Shown here piece by piece: positions 45,001 through 60,000 of a stretch of DNA of 64,000 nucleotides. The stretch is from Maylandia zebra (lineage: Eukaryota > Chordata > Actinopteri > Cichliformes > Cichlidae), in assembly GCF_041146795.1 (NCBI RefSeq), contig NC_135174.1, forward strand, positions 7,317,878 through 7,381,877, in the 5' to 3' direction. Position numbers and translations under genes: made by a program. Numbering within the stretch: the stretch's first letter is position 1; each line of letters opens with the position of its first letter. The notes beneath the pieces were generated by a model that was not told the origin of the DNA, did not search any database, and saw only the letters and a program-made list of their open reading frames with translations.

Positions 45001-48000
45001 AATGAGCCCAAAATCAGCTTTAATTCTAAGATAAAGCGGTGTGGCCTAGTACTTCTATCTTTATACCTTATGTTATAGTAAGGTTATAACTAAAAGCTAC
45101 ATAGTTTGTTTGGTCCTTCCATAAAAATGTCTACTGTATGGGCATCAACCTTCACCCATTGGTTTTGGATTGCTGTGGGCAATGTTTGAAGGCGTCCAGT
45201 ATATCTGTGAGATACCCCAAGAGTTCATTTTCTGTGCACCAATCATTACTGTTGATAGCTGGTAAAAGAGAAATTGCCCTCAGTTTTAGAACCAGTGGCA
45301 TTTCAGCAAATGCATTTCCTCCTTTGTTTGTACTCGTGTACTCAGAATAGAAGTTGGGGGGGAGTGGAATTTACCAAGCATGTCCAAGTGACCTTAAAAT
45401 GAAAGGAACACAGTGCAGTGATACTTGCTTCTAGAACAGACTTTAGCATTGGATAAGATCTATTAGTAAAAAAAAATGTCCTCAAGTTAAGAACATGAAA
45501 AGCAAAGAAAAGTAATGAGGTAGTAATCCATCAATAACAAAGATGGAGTATTTTTTGTGAAACAATTACTTTAAACAAACCCGTGTTTTGGACTTGAGAG
45601 TTAGCCCTCTATTTAAGTGAACCACGCTACACACAGTGACCACACTAGCCCACAGTGGCTCAAGGAAAATTATGATACTTACCCAACAGTCATAGCCTTA
45701 AAATCTATCCCCATGGCAGCAGGTAAGAAACACGAATCAATGATTTGGGAAGAGCAAATTCAATGGATTCAATGGGCAATATTTGTATTTGCAGAGACAT
45801 TTCCTCTGGAACGTCTGTCTTTTTAAAATGAAAAACCCCTGAGAGAAATGAAAGCATGTTGTGGTGTCTGTTCTTGGGTTTTTTTTTTTAACCAACACAC
45901 TGGGTCATAACCTCAGATGGCCCTACTTTCTAGCTATTAATCTCCAACACAATGCCACTTCTGACAGGCATGTGTATGAGACATACTGTACAAATGACTC
46001 TGCTGCAGATGCATGAAAGTGCTTGCAGATGCTCACAGTCACAGGCCGCCACTGTAAGAATATAAATGCCCCTCACCCATTCATTCATCCTCTGTCCAAA
46101 GCTCCGGTGTCTCCCTAAGAGGTGAGCCCAATAAGATCTCCTGCAAAGCTTTTTGTCTCCTCTCTCTGAACAGTTGCTCAGAGATGCAACACAGTACTGC
46201 TGCATTTAAAGAAAAAACCATGTCTCAAACAGCATATGCACTGTAAGGAAAAAAAGTCACACTACATCAGGAATTTTCCACCTCCTGCTCACTACGACTG
46301 TGCATCTGTTGTTCACAGCTATCCTGTTGAGAAACATCACTCATGTACATGTAGAGGAAAAAGCCCTCTGCGTATGTGCATGTGTAGTTGTGTGTGTGTG
46401 TGGTTTTGTGTGTGTGTGTGTGTTGTTAGTCAGTCATGCGGCCACAGTAATCTCCCTGAGTGCCGCCTGTTTCTCTGTAAGGCCTGACTCAGACAGAGAT
46501 GACCTCACCACCGAATGGCAGGTTGTATGTTTTCATGTCAGCAGGGGTTGGTTTGGTGTGAGTGTGTGCGTGTGTGTGTGTTTGTGTGGGTGCCTGTGAG
46601 TTTTTATATTGTTGTTGCGAAGACCTAAAAAGGAAGAGGTTTGATTCCCTTACATTAAAGCGCTGCTGCTTGAAGCTTCATTGCACTCCAGAATGATTAA
46701 AGGATGACTTGACGTTTATAAAAGCATCACCTGCTTGTCATGGGTTAAAAGAGATGAAATGGAGGAAGATTATCGCAGATGCCAGCTAGCGCTCTCGGGG
46801 GAACTCACATCATCCCTCTGTTTGCTTTTTCCAGTCCTCCAAACCCTCATCTCTGTTCTCCGCTTCCATCCAGATCTCTAAACCTTTCCGCTTCAGCCTT
46901 GAAACGACAGAGATGCAGAAATGGTGTTGGGTTTTGGGTTGGTTTTTTTTGCCTCCTTCAACCTTTCGTTCCCCTGCCTCTCATATGATTCCCTTGAGTA
47001 TTACACACTGCTGTCACTGTGTGTGCATGTGTGTGTGTCTGTGGTGCGCCACGCTGAGGGCCTCTTTATTTAAGAAATAGCAGCTGCACAGAGAGTGAGA
47101 TACAGAGAGAAAGACTTTTGAATGTTGCTCAGTAAGGGCACCCTCAGTACTTTCAGTCGCTTGTAGCTGTGCACATGCAGGTTAGGATGTGCATATGTTC
47201 TGTAGCACAGTATACACACACATGCATATGCATCCATTAGCAACATCTTAATCCATAAATGCCACACCTGCACACTAACATTAGCCAATATAATCAATTA
47301 TAAAATATATTTTGTTTTCGTTAATACTGCATACTGATAGCACAGACTGTATATAAAAGATGGAAATAACTGGCTCTGACTAAAAAAATGTTCATGGACT
47401 TGTTATTCACATGTTTGTCTCAATAAGCTCGCCCTGCTTGACTGTTTACTTACAATACAATACAATGTACAATGTACAGTAACTGGCTCGATGGAAGAAG
47501 ACTACGGTGGTCCAGAGAGGTCAAATAGATTGCAACTTAAGTAGCAAATAGAAAAATGCTGCAAGAGCACACAAATAACAACAGAAAAAGAAAAAATAAT
47601 GGCACAGACCAAGTGACAGAAACCAAAACGTTAAGGATTTCCCTCAGACACACTTAAAGTGGTCTTAGTGCTGTGTCAGGCCCATCCATCCATCCATTCA
47701 CTTATCCTTTTCTTCAGGGTTTTGGGGGGGCGCTGGAGCCTATCCCAGCTCTCATAGGGCGAGAGGCAGGGTACGCCCTGGACAGGCTGACAGTCTGTCA
47801 CTGGGCTCACACACAGAGACCGAAAACCATTCGCACCTATGGGCAATTTAGATTGATTGTTCATCTGAACAATAGACTGGACTGGACTCATAACTCAGAC
47901 GCCCTCTACAGGAAAGGGCAGAGCAGGCTGTACCTGCTGCGGAGACTCAGGTCGTTTGGAGTGGAGGGCCCACTCCTGAAGACCTTCTATGACTCTGTTG

Positions 48001-51000
48001 TGGCTTCTGCTATCTTTTATGGTGTGGTCTGCTGGGGCGGCAGCATCTCTGCTGGGGACAGGAAGAGACTGAACAGGGTGATCCGAAGGGCCAGCTCTGT
48101 TCTAGGATGCCCTCTGGACCCAGTGGAGGTGGTGAGTGACAGGAGAACGGCGGCTAAGCTGTCATCCCTGATGGACAACATCTCCCACCCCATGCAGCAG
48201 ACTGTGACAGCACTGAGCAGCTCCTTCAGTGGGAGACTGCGGCACCCACGGTGTGGGACGGAGAGATTTCGCAGGTCTTTCCTCCCCACTGCTGTCAGAC
48301 TCCATAATAAAGACTTTAACTGATCAAGCACACACATCCATACATATGCAATAATACTAAGTGCAATAATCCTTTCTGTCATCGTTGTATTTTTACTCAG
48401 TTGTATATAGTATTTGTATTTGTATTCTATTTTTATCTTATTGTATATTTATTTTATTTTATTCTACTGTATATAGTATTTTATTTTATTCTATTCTGTA
48501 CAGTTGTGTACTGTATTTATTCTTATTGTATTCTAATTTTTGCCTCATAACTTTTGCACTGTCCACTCCTGCTGTGACAAAACAAATTTCCCACGTGTGG
48601 GACTAATAAAGGTTATCTTATCTTATCTTATCTTATCAATTAACCTATCCCCACTAATTGCATGTTTTCGGACTGTGGGAGGAAGCCAGAGTAGCCGGAG
48701 AGAACATGCAAACTCCACACAGAAAGACCCCGGCCTGATGCTGGAATTGAACTTTCTTTTCGTAAATGATGCTTCCTTTACTTCCCATCCCTTCGCTATT
48801 CTCCCTTAGTTTTTGTCAGTAATCAGCCTAAAAGTTGAGATAGTTGAGTATTCAGTGGAAAAAAAAAACACCAAATGCACACTGCCATGTCTACAGCTAA
48901 AAATACCAAACTTTCAGCTGAGAAACTGGAACAAGAAAGACGATCACTTCCAAGTAACTAACTGTGGCTGCCAGGATTGCTTGTCATTTAGTCTTACCAG
49001 TCAGCTAACTTGAATTGTGATTCTTTGCATTTGCTACCCACCAATCAGCCCATCTGTGGTATTCACATGTGTGATCCTCTTTGTTTCTCTTTCTCATATT
49101 CTAACATTCAGTTTCTCACTTTGCTCTGTCTTCCTCTTTCCGTTGCACATCACGCCTCTTGACTTTGAACACTTCATCAGCATGGGCAGACTCAGCCTGT
49201 GTGTGATACAGTGACTCACATGCACCCTGGCTGACCACCCACAGATGCTGCTGCTGCTGCTGCTGTTGTGCTGCGTTGCAGAGAGAGTGGTTTTTCTTCA
49301 GTTTTGCACATTCTCCCAGAGTCTTTATGTGTGTGCATTTGTGTGTCTGATGCAACTAGCTCGGTAACTAAGGTCTGATCAGATCTCAGGTGGTCTGCTT
49401 CCTGCCAGTAGGCTAAATAGGATTTCCCCAAAATCATATTTTGCAGCCCTGCTCTCCTTTATGAGCAGGAGCTCACTCAGCCACAGTCTGGTGTAATATT
49501 CGCTTCATTTACTTTGCCTCTGTAACCTCTTAACAGCGCTGGCATCAGCACCTTCAGTATTTATAGTCTGAACCTTGAGCTGCTGTTCTTTTTGTTAAAG
49601 CATCTTCATAACAAGACTTTTGCACCCCTCCTTTTTTGTTTGTCCTGTATCTTTCTCTCTGTATCGCGGTCTTGTTGTCCTGCTTTCACAAATTTCATTT
49701 CCTCCTTTTCCCTCTCTCTCTTTTACCTTCATCATTTCTCTAATCCCCCCCCCCCCCCCCCCCCCGGCTCTCCCTTCTTCCCTTTCTCTGTCTCTCCTGC
49801 AGAACCAGACTGGGCGTCGCTGACTTTGGGTGTGTTTGTTTGCCAGGCCTGCTCGCTCCTTCACCGGAGCATCCCACACATCAGCCGAGTCAAGTCTGTC
49901 CAGGACACATGGGATGCCAGCGAGGTGGAGGTAGGGTGGGAATGTCAAAAATCTCCACATACCTTTAACCTCAGTCCACTTGCTGACATTTGATGACATT
50001 TGACATTTGAACAATAAAATGAATGTGAGACAAGGCTTCCACAGCATTGAATTCCTACACTCCTACATTTTGTGTCGAGAGAAAGAGATGGAGGACTAAC
50101 GCCGCTGTTTTGCTAGCATACTGCTCGCACTACGCCTCCACAGCGTCAGATGGTTTGGGGTCACAGGCAAGCGACAACTACGATTTTCTCAAGAGAATAC
50201 AGGAGGAGGTGTAGTCTGATCAGGTGTAACACACGGTGTTTATCAGGACAGCATCAAATATATTTTTTTAAATATGGCAATAAAACCAACTTTGCGATGC
50301 TATTAAATTACTGTGATGATAATGTCGTGAACAGAGCTTTAATTTAACATCAAATACAATCCACCTCCTCTGTTGTGTGGAGTTCAATTCACTTTTATTT
50401 ATATAGCACCAAATCACAACAACAGTTGCCACAAAGGGCTTTACACTGTAGGAGCCTCTAATAGTACAGAGAAAAAAGAAAAGAAAATCCCAACAATCAG
50501 ACGACAACCTATGACGAAGCACTTGGCGAGAGTGAGAAGGAAAAACTCCCTTTTAACAGGAATAAACCAGGTTCAGGTAGCGGTGTAGAGCTAGAGATTA
50601 ACAGTAACTATTGATTAATTGCAAAGTGGTGTATAAACACAGAGTGGAAAGAGGTGAGTGAAGAAGAAACACTCAGTGCATCCTGGGAAGCCCCTTAGCA
50701 GTATAGACCTATTGTAGTATAACTAAGGGACGGTCAGTGTCTCTAAAAGTAGAGAAGGTGTGTCTCCCAAATACAAACTGGGGGTTGGGGGGCATTTGAA
50801 AGCTTTAGGCTCTGCCTCCCATCCTGCTTTTAAATACCCGAGGAACCACAAGTAAACCCGCAGTCTGAGTCTGATTTGTCAGTTGGACATGGAGAAAGGT
50901 ATCAGCTAAGCCATCAGCTGATGTGGGCAGACAGTGAGATCACCTGATATTCAGGGATTGCTAAACAACTAGCCTGTCCTCTGTCTGAAGGTAGCTCAAT

Positions 51001-54000
51001 CTGCCAGCAACTTTGGAACTAGAGACCAGAGATTTAAACATTAATTGATTTTTATTTATTTTACAAACCTGGTGGAAAAAGCCATCCAGTGTCAATTCAA
51101 AAGGGAATGCAAAGGAAATGATTGTATTATTAATCATATAGTTTGTGAACTAATTATTTTAAAAATCCATTTTACAATCTCTTTGGTTAGACATAAATGG
51201 ACAAACTTTTAGATGTGGATTGTTATGAAATTAGCTAAAGCTGATGTAAAATATTTCTGAGTCTTCTGCAACTGTAGAATAATATACACATGAAACACTA
51301 TAATGTATCATACATACGAGTATTAGTTGTGAGAAAGTTGCTTTTAAAACCTATGAAAGCAACAACTGTAAACAATGGTCAAGTTGTAAAGTGAGCCACT
51401 CAGTTTAGTCGACTAGCTAACGAGGTAGCAGTATGTTTTTTTTCATCACCATTATTCATGGCAGCTACAGCTGAAATATTGCATAAACATAAGCTTTCAT
51501 GCAATCTAAATGGATGCCTTATATTATTATTCATCTTTGTACAGTTGTCAAGAAAGTGGAAAATAGCCATAGAGACCAAAATTATTTTTGTAGCAGGCTG
51601 TGCTTTTAATATCTGTGGGGTCATTTTAGAACTAATGACCGTTTGGGGAACTTTAGACTTTCACACATGTGGCTTGGCTTCATGTTTTAGCACCGGAGAT
51701 GGTTGTTTTTAGCAACTTGTAGCATCATAACTAAAGTGGTGGTGTTAACAGTTGTAGCAAACAGTCCCTTTTGTTAGGATTGTCTTTTGAGTCGCTCTTG
51801 CACTTGTTTTAGTAAAATGGCTCCTAGTTTTACATTTTGTGTGTTTTGAAATGTGTCATTCGTAAAATCGCACATACCTTTGAAGTCCACTAGTTAACAC
51901 CATGACGACTGCAAAAGCAATGGAAACAAGACTATTTGCCAAATGGTTGTGAGTGTTTGCTGAAGGCTAATGGCAGTTGCTGGGAGAATGATTGCTAAAG
52001 CCCCTGTCACGTGGCCTAGAGACCAATCAGTGACCCCCCAAGCCACATGTCACTTGGCAGCAATGTGTACTCCTCAACCAGTAAGCAAAACCCCCTTGTG
52101 TTTGCTTTGGTTGCTAGCTTATTGCTAAATCGACCATTTGCTTTCAAAGTTGTGCCTTTTGAAACATATTGGCCACTGCTGAGGTACAACTTTTACTTTG
52201 ACAACAAACTTTCATTTCCAGTTTTTATCACACTTTTTCAAGTCGTATTATTGCTCGGCTAATAGGAACTATTAGTGCTGGGATTCTGCTAGCAACCAAA
52301 GAATTCACTAGGATATTGCTGGCAACTGATTTCAGCTGGCAGGAGCCAGCAACCTCCAGAAACCACTGCCAACCAGTGGGGGAATACATGATGTATCACT
52401 GGAGGTGATACAACCAATGACTGTGTCACTTCCGCATGACATCACATGAGGAACCTGAATAGAAATCTATGGGAAAGCAGCTTTCTGTCTCGACTTCTGT
52501 AAAAACTTTCTTTATGAATTTATGGGCTCAGTCACTTTTGGGTCATACTGTGTTCCAAAAAGGGATATTATCCATGGTATGTTAGTTAGCAACGTGGAAA
52601 GGCAAGTCATTACCCAGTGAGCAAGCAGTTTCACAATCAGAATTGCTCTTCTTTGTTACATCCAGTTTTTTAAAACCAAGATGGCGGCGGTGCAAACGTT
52701 AATCTTTGCTGCCTATGGGTAACTTCAAGCCAAACAGTTTATTAACTCAGAGAAGTGAATAAACTATCAATGTTTTATATCAGCTGAGTTTAAATGTTTA
52801 TATTTTGTTATGAGTCGATTGAAATAACTGCTAGAATTCTTAATTCTTCACGAATATGTGCAAATCCCAATATAAGCGTGCATATTTGATATGTGACTGT
52901 ACCAAATACATTCAGACAAAAACAAAAACCATGGTAACTGAAGCTTAAGCATCACTATTGTTTCTATGGAAACAACCCAATCAATGGACATGTGATATGG
53001 ACTATGGATAATGTGACAGAATTAAAAAAATGAGGAGGAGCGATGTCATTTAAAGGAAAAGTGGTGGATTTTTTAAACCCAGGGCATCTCTGTCTGTTGA
53101 CACATTCATTATATTTCTAGATTAGCCATAGTGTTTTTCTTCAGCATAGAACAAAATGCTGCATGATCAGAGTCAGAGTCTCATGTGGCTTGATACAGCC
53201 AGTATTGATCTTCCAATAATACTTAGATTTGCTGTGATGCCTGTGCCCTGATATGTGAATTCTAACCAGCTCCATAATTCTGACCTTCAGCCTAACTCTG
53301 ACTTCCCAGTGGAAGGAGAATATCTCACCATATGGATCAATAAGCATTATTAGTAAAATAATAGTTTACTCTTTTCCCTTGTGTGCCTTGCGATCATGTC
53401 CCGGTCAGAATACATCTTCAAGGCATCCTAGTACCGCCCCTGCAAATGTGTAAACACAGAATGCATATTTGGACTTCTGTACTCTGCTGGGGATAAATAA
53501 AGTTGTCCGTGAATGAAACAGTGTTGTCGCTCAAAGACTGTCAGTCTGTGACAAAAAGGGACTCAGGGGGCGGTGATGTGAGTCACCAGGAAGGTTGAAG
53601 ATGTGGGAGGACAGTAATTGGGATGTTATGGGGATTTGACTTAAGGGGTGAGCAGTGAGGGTGTTAGCAAGGAAAATGGAAGAAGAATACACAGGAAGGA
53701 CAGAGCATTTGGATAAAACCAGAACAAAAGCACATTTATTGGCGGATGGGGGATACATTTGATTGAGGTACGGGAATACACGAGGGCTTTGTGACGTGCG
53801 TTTGGGTTAATATAATTGGGAGTGTTTTAGGATGATTTTGAGATCACTGTTGAGACCTCTGGAGCTCTGTTTTGGTCCCATACCAATAAAATGTCAGTAA
53901 TCGGAGGAACCACAGCAGTATTCACTTTATTAACTGAACATGGCTTCTATTGGGATCAGTGGAAATGTGTCTGTGGTTGTGTTCAGCTAGGTGCTACAAA

Positions 54001-57000
54001 TCACAAGGATATTACTTCATTTTGTTTTGGAATTATAATACCACATTAGGCTTTATTTACACCATGTACTAATGTTTAATCTGTATCTGGACACATTATC
54101 TTACCCTTGCTTTTAATGGCGTAACGGAGCAGGCTCAAAAATATAACATAAGACACCACATAATACACCAGAATCTCATTTTTAATTAAAGGCTGGTCAT
54201 ACACCGACAGAGCTAGCAATCCAGGCGAAGACCAAGAAAAAGTGCAGAAAAAAGTCCCGAAGGGTAACAATGAGGATATGAACAAGAAGCACAAGGAATA
54301 CAACTCCAGGAAGAGAATATGAGGAATATAACTAGGAAACTGTCTAGAAAGCTTAACTTCCAAGACAATCTGGCATGTTACAGAGAGACAAAGAAGTATA
54401 TATAGTAAAAGAGTATGTAACTGGTGAAAACTGATGTGAAAAAAGAACAAAGTAACTAGATACATACATCACTAAAAATGAGAAAATAAAATGGGAAGTG
54501 GCACAACAGAAACCCAAAACCATGACTCAAATATTGCATCTAAATGCAAATAAGTGAGGGGGCAGGCAAGCAGGATCAAGGGAAGCAGTCCTCCTTTGTG
54601 GGCTTTTGTCATTACTTGTACTAACTGGGGTCTCATAAGTTACCAGGATGAAGTCGAGCTGGAGCTTTCACCTTGCTTTGTGTGGCTGATTCAATCTCAG
54701 TTACACTTTATGCATTATGCACGTTCTTTTTTTTTTTATCCTTGCCCAGACTACACTGCACACTGCTGCATATTTATCAGTATATAAATTGAATCAGCTT
54801 TGCTATTTTTATGGATATGTATGTGCTTAAGCAGTTGGATCTATAATAAATTAGACTGTAGATAACGAGAAGTCATCCAGTCTCATGTGCTATTGCAGCG
54901 TTAACCATGTTATCATGAAGATTGGGTTTAGCCGTAACTGAAGGTCATGCTCCGCAGAAGCTTGAGACAGTTGCGAGTGTTTTTTTTTCAGCCGTCTGGT
55001 GGAGTTAAAAATTCACATGAAGGAGAGGAATACAGTGAATGGATGTGGTACAGAGGTGATTATACCAAATGACAGGAACAGCTGATTCAACATTGATTGA
55101 TTTCATGTTCATTCAAGGTGCCAAATTCATCATTCGTCACATGAGCTGAATTTCAGTGGCTTTCTTTAGAAATCTGCTTCTATTTGACGTTCACAATAAA
55201 ATGCCACAGTGCTGCATCATTCCCCAAAGTCCCTTAAAGGATAAGAAGAAGCGTACTGAGGGATTGTGCCAGCTGGATTGAGCTAAGGGATTATCCTAGG
55301 ATGAAATGTACGACGGAGGGAACAAGGGCAGGAGGAAAATGTGTCCCAATGCAGTGTGGCCATTTCCATCCTTAATCCCATAAGAAATGGTAAATGGACT
55401 AGTTCTTATATAGCGCTTTTCCACTCTTCTGAGCACTCAAAGCGCTTTACACAACTTGTGCATTCACCCATTCACACAAGCACAACTGACATTCACACAC
55501 ATTCATACTCCGATGGATGCATCGGAGAGCAATTTCGGGTTAGTATCTTGCCCAAGGATATTTGGCATGCAGACTAGGGGAAGCCGGGAATCGAACCACC
55601 AACCTTCCGATCAGTAGATGACCTGCTCTACCACCTGAGCTACAGCCACCCAAGCCAGAGCCTTATTGTCAAGTGAACAAGTTCTAACATACTTAAGGTT
55701 TTCTGTGCTATAGCCCACTGTTTTTAATCTAATTTAAAGTTAAATGTGAATTTTTTCTTCCTGTTATTATTGTTAATGATAGTAATAGGATTAAAACCAA
55801 TATTACTGGTGCTGCTATTACTATAAATATAATAAACTTAATGCAGTTATGTCCCCAAGTAAAGTATAGCAAAATTATGGTTCATTAAAAACTGGGTAGA
55901 TAAAATGTATCTGGTTTTCCATTTAACCTTGATATCTGAAATGCAGTATTAAATATTGAGCTGCGGACAGTGTTTTGATGACTAGGTTTTTCTTTCTGTT
56001 TTCCTTTCAGTTAATGGCTGCAATGGGAAACAGTGCAGCCAAGGCCAAATATGAGCAGAAGGTTCCGGCTTTCTACTATAGACCAACACACACTGACTGC
56101 AAGTAAGTACACCTTTCAAATTAATCTCAAAACACGAACACTAGAAAACACAGCCTTGTGTGTATAAAGTTTTTATAGTTGCATAACCAGTTTATGTCTA
56201 ATGTTAAATTAGCTTATTCTTTTTTGTTAGCTAGCGGGTGACTGTGTGCTAGGACTGAGTGAACTGATGTTAGGCCCTTTCCTGTCAAAGGAACTTGTTT
56301 TTTCTGTGTGTCAGGACAGCAGGAACCACTATTTAGGACATTTCTTAGGGCTGTTTTGGTTTGTAGAAAAAAGTATATGTTCTGGGCTAAGTGGAGGCAC
56401 AGGACACAGCCCTAAAACTACTAGACAAGGATGATTAGCTAAACCCAGAGAAGACAACACAAACAACTGCCATTTCTGTCCTCTTGATAACTACCAGTCT
56501 TATCTCCGTTGTCATTTAGTTGCCTACGTGGCAAAACCAAACCCATCTTGTTTCCCTCTATGCTTCCTGTAGTGTAAAGTCCACTTTTGTACATTTTCAA
56601 AGTTGAATACAGAATAATGTGTAATGAAAAGGTTGGGAAATCTACTTAATTATTATATTAGCTTTGCAAGTATTACATTCTTTCTTAAAGGCCTAATGAA
56701 GGTAGAGTGAACTAGTGCTTTCTGTACTTAAAGAAATCACAATGGCTGCTCTGAAAAAAGCAGAAGCAACAGCAACAAGTTATAAGAACATTCATAACAG
56801 CGACTTGGGTTTAGGCCAATTAATTCATTATGACTATACTTATGTGATTGTGTTCATTTGTGGTGCAAAGTTTTCTGATAGTAGCTGGTATGTGCATGTA
56901 ATACACACAGAGCTAAACGTGCTGCTATACCTATTAGCTAGGCGCTAACGTCGGCCACCGTTTGGTGCTGGACAGCTAATTGCAGTGTACTTTTATAGCA

Positions 57001-60000
57001 TTTGAGCTAAAAAGAAGCTGCATGTTTGTTCAGGAAACAGCTGTAGATTGTGTATCATGTGTTATATCACGTGTTAATCACAGTGATCAGGAAGCATCAC
57101 ATTCTCTTATTTTTTGTGTGTATGAAAGGCCATGAAAAGCAGTGTGGTTTTGTTTGTGTTATTATTTTTACTGTAAATCTGCAGGGGTTTTATTCAGCAT
57201 TTCTGAATATTCTGGAGGCTGTTATGTAGTACACATTGCACCAGCATGCGCTTTGAATCAGCCTCAAATAGTACTTGAGGTAGCAAGGCTTTCATTTCTT
57301 GGCATTTTAGGAGTGTTGTTCCATTTGTCTCCCTGTCTTCCAGTAAATTTAATGAAAAGAAACAACCAAGAGAATCCAAAAGACTGACAGAAAGCCTAGA
57401 ACTAGAAGTGAGAGAAATACCCTTCTCAGTATCAGCTGTCTGTTTGTGCTCTCACCCAGTGTCATCATTGGGTGTCATTTGAAGAAAAATTTGCCAAGAA
57501 TGTTTACCTCTAAATGTTGATAGAATAGTTAATGTATTTCCTCTGTGCAGAAAAAGAGATGGTGTGAGCCATTTAGAGCATGCTGGGGAGAGGGAGAGAA
57601 GGAAACGGGATGAGAGAGATTGTTGGCATGGCGATGAGCTGCCTTTTTGTTTGTTTTTTATCAGTGAGAAGGAAGAAGGTTTAAAAATGAGATTGCCACC
57701 TTTACATTAGGCTTTGGTATAAGGCTGTGATCAGGTTGCTTTGAGTTGCATTGCAATAGATATCTATGAGTGTTATATGAGTATAAGCTTAATGGATATT
57801 CCATTATTCTGTTTTATTGAGGATTAAGTAACAAATTTAAAGATGCAGCAGGGATGAATTAAGAAGTTTAAAAGTGCTGCCATGGCCATTGTAAAACTAA
57901 GGAAGAGGTTTATGAAAAAATAACATGTAAAGCACATTCTTGTAAAGGTACATGTCATACCCTCCTCCTATTCCGGGATATACTTCTATTGCTGTAAGCA
58001 TTTTATTAATGATGATGATATTTGTGACATTTTTTTGATATGGCTTAGATTATTTAACAATTCAATTTTATTTTGACGGGAGACTGAAGCTGTCCGGAAG
58101 TTTCTTCTTCCTCCTTAGGCTGTCAGCAGAATTACAGTGACCATAAAAAGCCACTTAACTATATCTTATAATCAATTTGATGAGATATGATCAGTTTTTG
58201 TTTGGTCAGTAAAGCATAGAAACTGGTAAGCAACCATTTGTCAACCTCTGGTTAGTAGGGGAAAATGTGTATTCCCAATCTGGTTGGCAAGTGGTTTTGG
58301 GAAGTTGCTTGCTTTTGCTTGGGTGAAGTAGGTCCCAAAGAGGGTGCAGAGACAAAAACCTTTGTGTTGCTTTGGTTGTGCCCTACCACTAACATGCACA
58401 CATTTCTAAAAGCTCAATTTTTGCTCTGAAGGCAAATGCTCTTATCGCTTGGTAGGCAATTTGCAAGTGGTTGCAGACCAGTCGTCATCATCTATTCAAC
58501 TGTGGTCAGCTGTGGTAATCACTAATGACCAAAGAAGTGGCAAGAAGGTTTTTGGTGCTGCACATGGGTCTTACATATTTCATCACAGTATTCCACTATT
58601 TTAATCTCCTCTATGTGTTGGGAAAGCATACAGGTGACTGCATGGTTAAGTCAGAAAATTCAAGTTGGAAGCCAGGAGTTATGCATTTGGCATTTGTGAA
58701 CTGCCAGGAGAACAAGTAAGAGAAGACCTTTGCCAGCTTGCTTGTTAGACAATAAGAAGATTCAAGTTTAAACACAAATGTCCTCAGAGTAGCAGTTTAT
58801 CTTGGAGGTGAAAGCCAGTGACTGAAAAGTGAAGAATAAAACCATGTAGTGTGTCCAAGGTCTTTAGAACTGGGGACAATAGGGTGTTGCTGTTCCTTTG
58901 TAATTTCCCTCTATATATTCTGGCTTTGTCCTACAGACCGAAGACGTGTTGATTAGGTTAAGTAGTGATTCTAAATTGGCCATAGCTGTGAATGTGAGAG
59001 TGAGCCTGTATGCCTCTCTGTGTAAATTTGAGTCCACAATGAAAGCGATTCACAGTGACATGGTGATCAGAAATAGAAGAAAGTCAATCACATTCACTTC
59101 ACATGACTATACAGGGAGTGCAGAATTATTAGGCAAGTTGTATTTTTGAGGAATAATTTTATTATTGAACAACAACCATGTTCTCAATGAACCCAAAAAA
59201 CTCATTAATATCAAAGCTGAATGTTTTTGGAAGTAGTTTTTAGTTTGTTTTTAGTTTTAGCTATTTTAGGGGGATATCTGTGTGTGCAGGTGACTATTAC
59301 TGTGCAGAATTATTAGGCAACTTAACAAAAAACAAATATATACCCATTTCAATTATTTATTTTTACCAGTGAAACCAATATAACATCTCCACATTCACAA
59401 ATATACATTTCTGACATTCAAAAACAAAACAAAAACAAATCAGCGACCAATATAGCCACCTTTCTTTGCAAGGACACTCAAAAGCCTGCCATCCATGGAT
59501 TCTGTCAGTGTTTTGATCTGTTCACTAGGGCTGCCACAAACGATTATTTTGATAGTCGACTAGTCACCGATTATTTTTGCGATTAGTCGACTAATCAGAT
59601 CATCATCCATTAGACGTAAAACTACAGCTTATTGCACCAGCAGCATCTGCTCTTATATAACTATCATTAGCTTACAGCTTTAAGTGTTTAAGGTCTGTGC
59701 TAACTAAAAATAAAGACAAGATGATAGTTTATTAAATTTTAATGAAATTTGCAGATTGTTTCGGTGAAGTTTAATAAACTCCTTGCTATCTAAAATATAA
59801 CAGGACACTGGAGTATATTCTGGAGCATCTCACACTTCTGATAATCAGCTGTCTGCTTGACGTTTATTCAGCTGTGTAAAAACTATAACTTTAATCTCAA
59901 ACAAACTGATTTACTCAGGAACAAATAAAATACAAAAAAAAAAAAGCCAAACAATAACATTTTAAGTTATCTAAGTGACTCATATATATTTAACCTGAGT

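Noticed and set aside
49595..50047. 150-codon minus-strand frame over adap1 exon 2
   Set aside because: Contains translated poly-G and the antisense of the ArfGAP exon.
55575..55652. tRNA gene on the minus strand
   Set aside because: A and B boxes are good, but the sequence is fused to a SINE body and tail; it is a SINE head.
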